Both the position numbers and the translations under genes were made by a program. Shown in pieces: positions 60,959-64,000 of a stretch of 64,000 nt of DNA. The DNA comes from Chitinophagaceae bacterium (GTDB lineage: Bacteria > Bacteroidota > Bacteroidia > Chitinophagales > Chitinophagaceae): positions 1-64,000 of the forward strand of contig SAIX01000012.1 of the NCBI GenBank assembly GCA_004028765.1, given 5' to 3'. Each line of letters starts with the position of its first letter. The stretch's first letter is position 1. The notes under the pieces were generated by a model. That model did no database searches. It was not told the origin of the DNA and saw only the letters and a program-made list of their open reading frames with translations.

Positions 60959-61636
60959 ATGACCGGCAAACTGATCCTACTCGGCGTATTTGTTACCTGT
61001 ATGTTTTTAATGGCTTATAAATCGGATAAAAAGAAAAAAGTTGTTTTCTTCGGTGACTCCATCACACAGGCTGGCGCCAACCCGGGCGGCTATATCCGCC
61101 TGATGGATTCGATCATACAGTCTGAAGGCAATACACAATATGAGCTGATCGGCGCAGGTATCGGCGGGGATAAAATTTATGATCTCTACCTGCGGATGGA
61201 ACAGGATGTGATGAAACATTCTCCCGATATCGTAGTGATCTACGTAGGCGTAAATGATGTTTGGCACAAAGCATCCAGTGGCACAGGTACAGACTATGTG
61301 AAATTTGGCCGCTTTTATGAAGCCGTTGTGAAAAAACTGCAGGCTGCCGGAAGCAAAGTCATTATATGCACCCCTGCCGTCATCGGCGAAAAAACGGATC
61401 ATTCCAACCAGCAGGACGGCGACCTGAATCAGTACAGCAACTGGATCCGCGGTTACGCTGCAAAAAATGAATTGCCGCTTGTTGACCTGCGCAACCATTT
61501 TATGAATTACAATATGCAGCACAATCCGCAAAACAAGGAAGCAGGTATCCTCACCACCGATCGTGTACACCTTACGCACGACGGTAACCTGCTCGTGGCT
61601 GAAGAAATGTGGAAAGTGATCAAAACCGTCAAATAA
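60959..61636 (+). CDS. SGNH/GDSL-family hydrolase
   Basis: A 225-residue esterase/acetylhydrolase with an N-terminal signal or anchor helix. The four SGNH blocks are visible: FFGDSITQAG (Ser), GIGGDKI (Gly), VYVGVNDVW (Asn) and DRVHLTHDG (Asp/His). It probably removes acetyl groups from sugars outside the cytoplasm. It precedes the esterase-like gene 61649-62425 by 12 nt and likely works with it in carbohydrate deacetylation. Confidence 0.9.
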   Translation: MTGKLILLGVFVTCMFLMAYKSDKKKKVVFFGDSITQAGANPGGYIRLMDSIIQSEGNTQYELIGAGIGGDKIYDLYLRMEQDVMKHSPDIVVIYVGVNDVWHKASSGTGTDYVKFGRFYEAVVKKLQAAGSKVIICTPAVIGEKTDHSNQQDGDLNQYSNWIRGYAAKNELPLVDLRNHFMNYNMQHNPQNKEAGILTTDRVHLTHDGNLLVAEEMWKVIKTVK

Positions 61637-61648
61637 GCCGGTACGATC

Positions 61649-62425
61649 ATGAAACGCATGTTATGGATGGCCGCTGTACTGATCGCGTCTGCTTTTACAA
61701 CGGATTTGACAAAACAGGGCAACCGTAAAATTCATATCTATATTCTCGCCGGGCAGTCGAATATGGCTGGCCGCGGCACTGTGGAAGCCATTGATACGAC
61801 CCTGAACCCGCATATTTTTATGTTCAATAAAGAGGAGCAATGGGTTCCTGCCAGGGAACCGCTGGCATTTGATAAACCAAAAGTGGTGGGAGTAGGGCCG
61901 GGATTTGCTTTTGCAAATGCCATGGTAAAAGCCGATCCTTCCGCGGATATTTACCTGGTTCCCTGTGCCGTGGGTGGTACACGTATCGATCTCTGGCAAC
62001 CCGGCGCGTATGATTCGGCCACCAAAACACATCCATATGATGATGCGTTGCGAAGGATACAAAAAGCAATCCCTTCGGGAGAAGTAAAAGGCATCCTCTG
62101 GCACCAGGGAGAAAGTGATTGCAACCCGGGACTAAGCGGTTCTTATGAACAAAAATTAAGGGTATTGATCAATCGTTTCAGAACTGCACTGGATAAACCC
62201 GATCTGCCTTTTGTAGTAGGAGAGATTGCACATTTCCGCACGATTCCCAATCCTGATAAAGATATCGTGAACAAAGCCATTAAAAATGTTGCTTCCACCA
62301 CACTGAATTGCGGTTATGTGGAAACGCAGGGGCTGCAGCACAGGGGCGATACGCTTCATTTCGACAGCCCTTCTGCGAGAGAAGTCGGGAAAAGATATGC
62401 TTTCGCAATGCAGCAATTCCTTTAA
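61649..62425 (+). CDS. Sialate O-acetylesterase-like hydrolase (SASA family)
   Basis: A 258-residue exported protein (signal peptide to about residue 20). ILAGQSNMAGRG carries the nucleophile Ser, WHQGESD is the family signature, and DTLHFDSPSAREVGKRYA holds the catalytic His. This is the DUF303/SASA fold acting on acetylated sugars. Its stop codon lies within a 21-bp perfect inverted repeat that separates it from the convergent tyrS. Confidence 0.9.
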   Translation: MKRMLWMAAVLIASAFTTDLTKQGNRKIHIYILAGQSNMAGRGTVEAIDTTLNPHIFMFNKEEQWVPAREPLAFDKPKVVGVGPGFAFANAMVKADPSADIYLVPCAVGGTRIDLWQPGAYDSATKTHPYDDALRRIQKAIPSGEVKGILWHQGESDCNPGLSGSYEQKLRVLINRFRTALDKPDLPFVVGEIAHFRTIPNPDKDIVNKAIKNVASTTLNCGYVETQGLQHRGDTLHFDSPSAREVGKRYAFAMQQFL

Positions 62426-62464
62426 ATAAGGTACAGCAATACGCCTTATTTAAAGGAATTGCTG
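62411..62464. terminator. Long inverted repeat between convergent genes, likely bidirectional terminator
   Basis: A perfect 21-bp inverted repeat (62411-62431 and 62444-62464, 12-nt loop) that starts CAGCAATTCC and is AT-rich at the loop side. It includes the stop of the esterase gene and ends 8 nt before the tyrS stop. No long T-run follows on either strand. Confidence 0.6.
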
Positions 62465-62471
62465 AACCGTA

Positions 62472-63755
62472 TTACACCGCTTTTACAAGGAAATAATTCT
62501 TTTTTCCCTTTTGCACCAGCAGGTAGCGGTTATTCAGCAGATCAGCAGAAACAATCTGTGTTTTTTCAACACCCACTTTGTTTTTATTGATCCCCAATCC
62601 GCCGCCCTGCCACATTTTACGCGCTTCACCTTTGCTGGGAAAAATGTTTGTATCGGCCAGAAAACTGATCATATCATAACCTTCTTCCAGAAGCGCACGG
62701 TTTACTTCGATCATCGGCACACCTTCCATTACCTGCAGCAATTGTTCTTCCGTCAGGCTTTGCAAAATATCCGTAGTGGCATTGCCGAATAAAATATCAG
62801 ATGCTTTTACCGCAAACGCATAATCGGCACGGCTATGCACAAAACAGGTGATCTCTTCTGCCAGTTTTTTCTGCAGTGCCCGTTCATGGGGAGCGGATGC
62901 ATGTTGGGATAACAATGCCTCAATTTCCTGCTGGGGAAGCAGGGTGAATATTTTGATCCATTTGGTGGCATCCTCATCACTGGCATTCAGCCAGAACTGG
63001 TAAAACTGGTAAGGAGATGTTTTTTTGGGATCGAGCCACACATTGCCTTTTTCCGTTTTGCCGAATTTCCCCCCATCGGCTTTGGTGATCAGCGGACAGG
63101 TAAACGCAAATGCTTCGCCTCCTGCTTTACGGCGGATGAGTTCCGTTCCCGTAACGATATTGCCCCACTGGTCGCTGCCGCCCATCTGCAGTTTGCAATT
63201 TTTATTTTGGTAGAGCCAGTAAAAATCATAGCCCTGCACCAGCTGGTAGGTAAATTCGGTAAAACTCATGCCCGCTTCGCTGTCAAGTCTTTTCTTCACG
63301 CTGTCTTTCGACATCATATAATTCACCGTGATGTATTTCCCCACATCGCGTATAAAATGCAGGAAACTGAAATCTTTGAACCAGTCGTAATTGTTCACCA
63401 TTTCAGCCGCATTCGGTTTGTCGGAACTGAAATCGAGAAATTTTTCCAGTTGTGCTTTCACACCGGCCTGGTTGAATTGCAAAGTTTCTTCGCTCAGCAG
63501 GTTCCTTTCCTGGCTTTTGCCGGATGGGTCGCCCACCATACCCGTGGCACCGCCCACGAGTGCATAAGGTTTATGCCCTGCACGCTGCATATGCACCAGT
63601 AATAAGATCGGAACAAGGCTGCCGATATGTAAACTGTCGGAAGTGGGATCAAAACCAATATACCCGGAAACCGTTTCTTTATTCAGTAACTCTTCTGTTC
63701 CGGGCATAATATCCTGTATCATCCCTCTCCAGCGCAATTCTTCGATCAGATTCAT
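62472..63755 (-). CDS. tyrS: Tyrosyl-tRNA synthetase
   Basis: About 427 residues from the ATG at 63755 ([11 protein letters not shown]), the normal size. The track extends the ORF to 63917, but that start lies upstream of the promoter-like sequence at 63776. HIGH-type motif: [13 protein letters not shown]-type motif: KFGKTEKG. The tyrosine pocket ([37 protein letters not shown]) and the C-terminal S4 domain ([18 protein letters not shown]) are present. It charges tRNA-Tyr and is a chromosomal housekeeping gene. Confidence 0.96.
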   Translation of the reverse strand: MNLIEELRWRGMIQDIMPGTEELLNKETVSGYIGFDPTSDSLHIGSLVPILLLVHMQRAGHKPYALVGGATGMVGDPSGKSQERNLLSEETLQFNQAGVKAQLEKFLDFSSDKPNAAEMVNNYDWFKDFSFLHFIRDVGKYITVNYMMSKDSVKKRLDSEAGMSFTEFTYQLVQGYDFYWLYQNKNCKLQMGGSDQWGNIVTGTELIRRKAGGEAFAFTCPLITKADGGKFGKTEKGNVWLDPKKTSPYQFYQFWLNASDEDATKWIKIFTLLPQQEIEALLSQHASAPHERALQKKLAEEITCFVHSRADYAFAVKASDILFGNATTDILQSLTEEQLLQVMEGVPMIEVNRALLEEGYDMISFLADTNIFPSKGEARKMWQGGGLGINKNKVGVEKTQIVSADLLNNRYLLVQKGKKNYFLVKAV

Positions 63756-63775
63756 GGTCATCGATTCAATTTGCG

Positions 63776-63783
63776 CAAAAATA
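63776..63783 (-). promoter_or_regulatory. -7 element of tyrS
   Basis: TATTTTTG on the minus strand matches TAnnTTTG, with CTTG at about 20 bp further upstream as a weak -33. It sits 21 nt before the ATG at 63755 and supports that start. Confidence 0.6.
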
Positions 63784-63921
63784 AGGAATGGGGACAAGCA
63801 GGCAAGGCGGCAGGTAAAATCGTGCAGGGTAAATCCGGAACCCGAAATGAAATAATGAGACAGGTTTTCTCCACGATATGCACGATTCACGATTTGTGAT
63901 TCTCGGTCTCTCCCCACACCC

Positions 63922-63929
63922 TAACTTTG
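63922..63929 (+). promoter_or_regulatory. -7 element of the gene at the right edge
   Basis: TAACTTTG matches TAnnTTTG and ends 4 nt before the ATG at 63934, which would give a very short leader. Confidence 0.45.
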
Positions 63930-63933
63930 CCCT

Positions 63934-64000
63934 ATGAAAACTGTTGGCGAAGGAACGCGCATCCTGAATTTTCTCGTGGATACATCCCTTGTTTTTTTGG
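63934..64000 (+). CDS. N-terminus of a probable RDD-family membrane protein (cut by window edge)
   Basis: The first 22 codons are visible: MKTVGEGTRILNFLVDTSLVFL. 'R-I-L-N-F-L-V-D-T' leading into a hydrophobic helix is the typical start of an RDD-domain membrane protein. The gene continues beyond the window. Confidence 0.5.
   Translation, partial: MKTVGEGTRILNFLVDTSLVFL

Noticed and set aside
61007-61579. 190-residue minus-strand ORF inside the SGNH hydrolase
   Set aside because: It is the shadow of a well-supported plus-strand gene.
63756-63917. N-terminal extension of tyrS as drawn in the ORF track
   Set aside because: It lies upstream of a good -7 element and is not present in the family. 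The ATG at 63755 gives the normal length.

Overview
The window looks like a Bacteroidota genome, most likely a Chitinophagaceae-type soil or plant-associated bacterium. The evidence is the SusC/SusD pair with a FecR-type anti-sigma factor, a type IX secretion (T9SS) C-terminal sorting domain and a PorV-like protein, DUF4134/DUF4133/TraG/TraJ/TraK/TraM/TraN conjugation genes of the CTnDOT type, and repeated matches to the Bacteroidota promoter consensus (TTTG, about 20 bases, TAnnTTTG). Most of the window (1 to about 60,690) reads as the cargo and transfer region of an integrative conjugative element. Its right end abuts a tRNA-Gln(UUG) gene. Ordinary chromosome follows: SGNH hydrolase, sialate O-acetylesterase-like enzyme, tyrosyl-tRNA synthetase, and the start of a probable RDD-family gene. 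The left end, the relaxase and the coupling protein are not in the window.

Layout. 1-1520: a three-gene HipB/HipS/HipT-like toxin-antitoxin locus. 1537-5991 (minus): a three-gene operon of a repeat protein, an Apea-like HEPN protein and a PD-(D/E)XK nuclease, probably defence. 6530-13901: FecR, SusC, SusD and a thioredoxin-DUF3738 fusion. 14153-15411: a DsbD-alpha-like protein, a small unknown protein and an AraC-type regulator. 15504-16593: a Bacteroidota -7 element, a roughly 60-nt structured RNA ending in a hairpin plus T-run, and an Abi_2 (AbiD/F) HEPN protein, arranged like an RNA-guarded toxin. 16765-20336 (minus): a large secreted protein and a lipoprotein. 20714-24189: an unknown protein, a TM0106-type RecB-like nuclease and a winged-helix/Vsr-like nuclease. 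24176-25207 (minus): a WYL regulator.

25271-30039 is the most interesting region. It holds a retron with a clear a1/a2 inverted repeat and msd-like hairpin, and a retron reverse transcriptase (NAxxH and VTG motifs, YADD) with a C-terminal extension that resembles a degenerate histidine-kinase ATPase. Two further genes follow at 2-nt and 1-nt spacing: a pseudo-receiver protein, and a protein combining an intact phospho-receiver domain with a C-terminal HEPN-like R-N-x5-H motif. A palindromic operator lies between this operon and the divergent WYL gene. I know of no described retron type with this two-component-like effector set.

30272-34049: a LytTR regulator with a dead receiver, panD, a lipoprotein with a papain-like Cys/His pair, a membrane protein and a Crp/Fnr-like regulator. 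34164-40433: an autoregulated AbiEi/AbiEii-like antitoxin/nucleotidyltransferase pair, extended by an unknown protein and a 1222-residue protein with a C-terminal PD-(D/E)XK motif. 40607-58811: a transfer operon. It starts with a TraO-like protein, carries a T9SS-exported repeat protein, a lipoprotein and a PorV-like protein, and continues with TraE, F, G, a DNA methyltransferase, TraI-like, TerB-like, TraJ, K, M, N and three accessory genes, ending at a strong terminator. 58881-60699: a small conserved-looking ORF and a large serine recombinase whose 3' end runs into the tRNA-Gln gene.

All calls come from reading motifs, spacing and inverted repeats by eye. No database search was possible.
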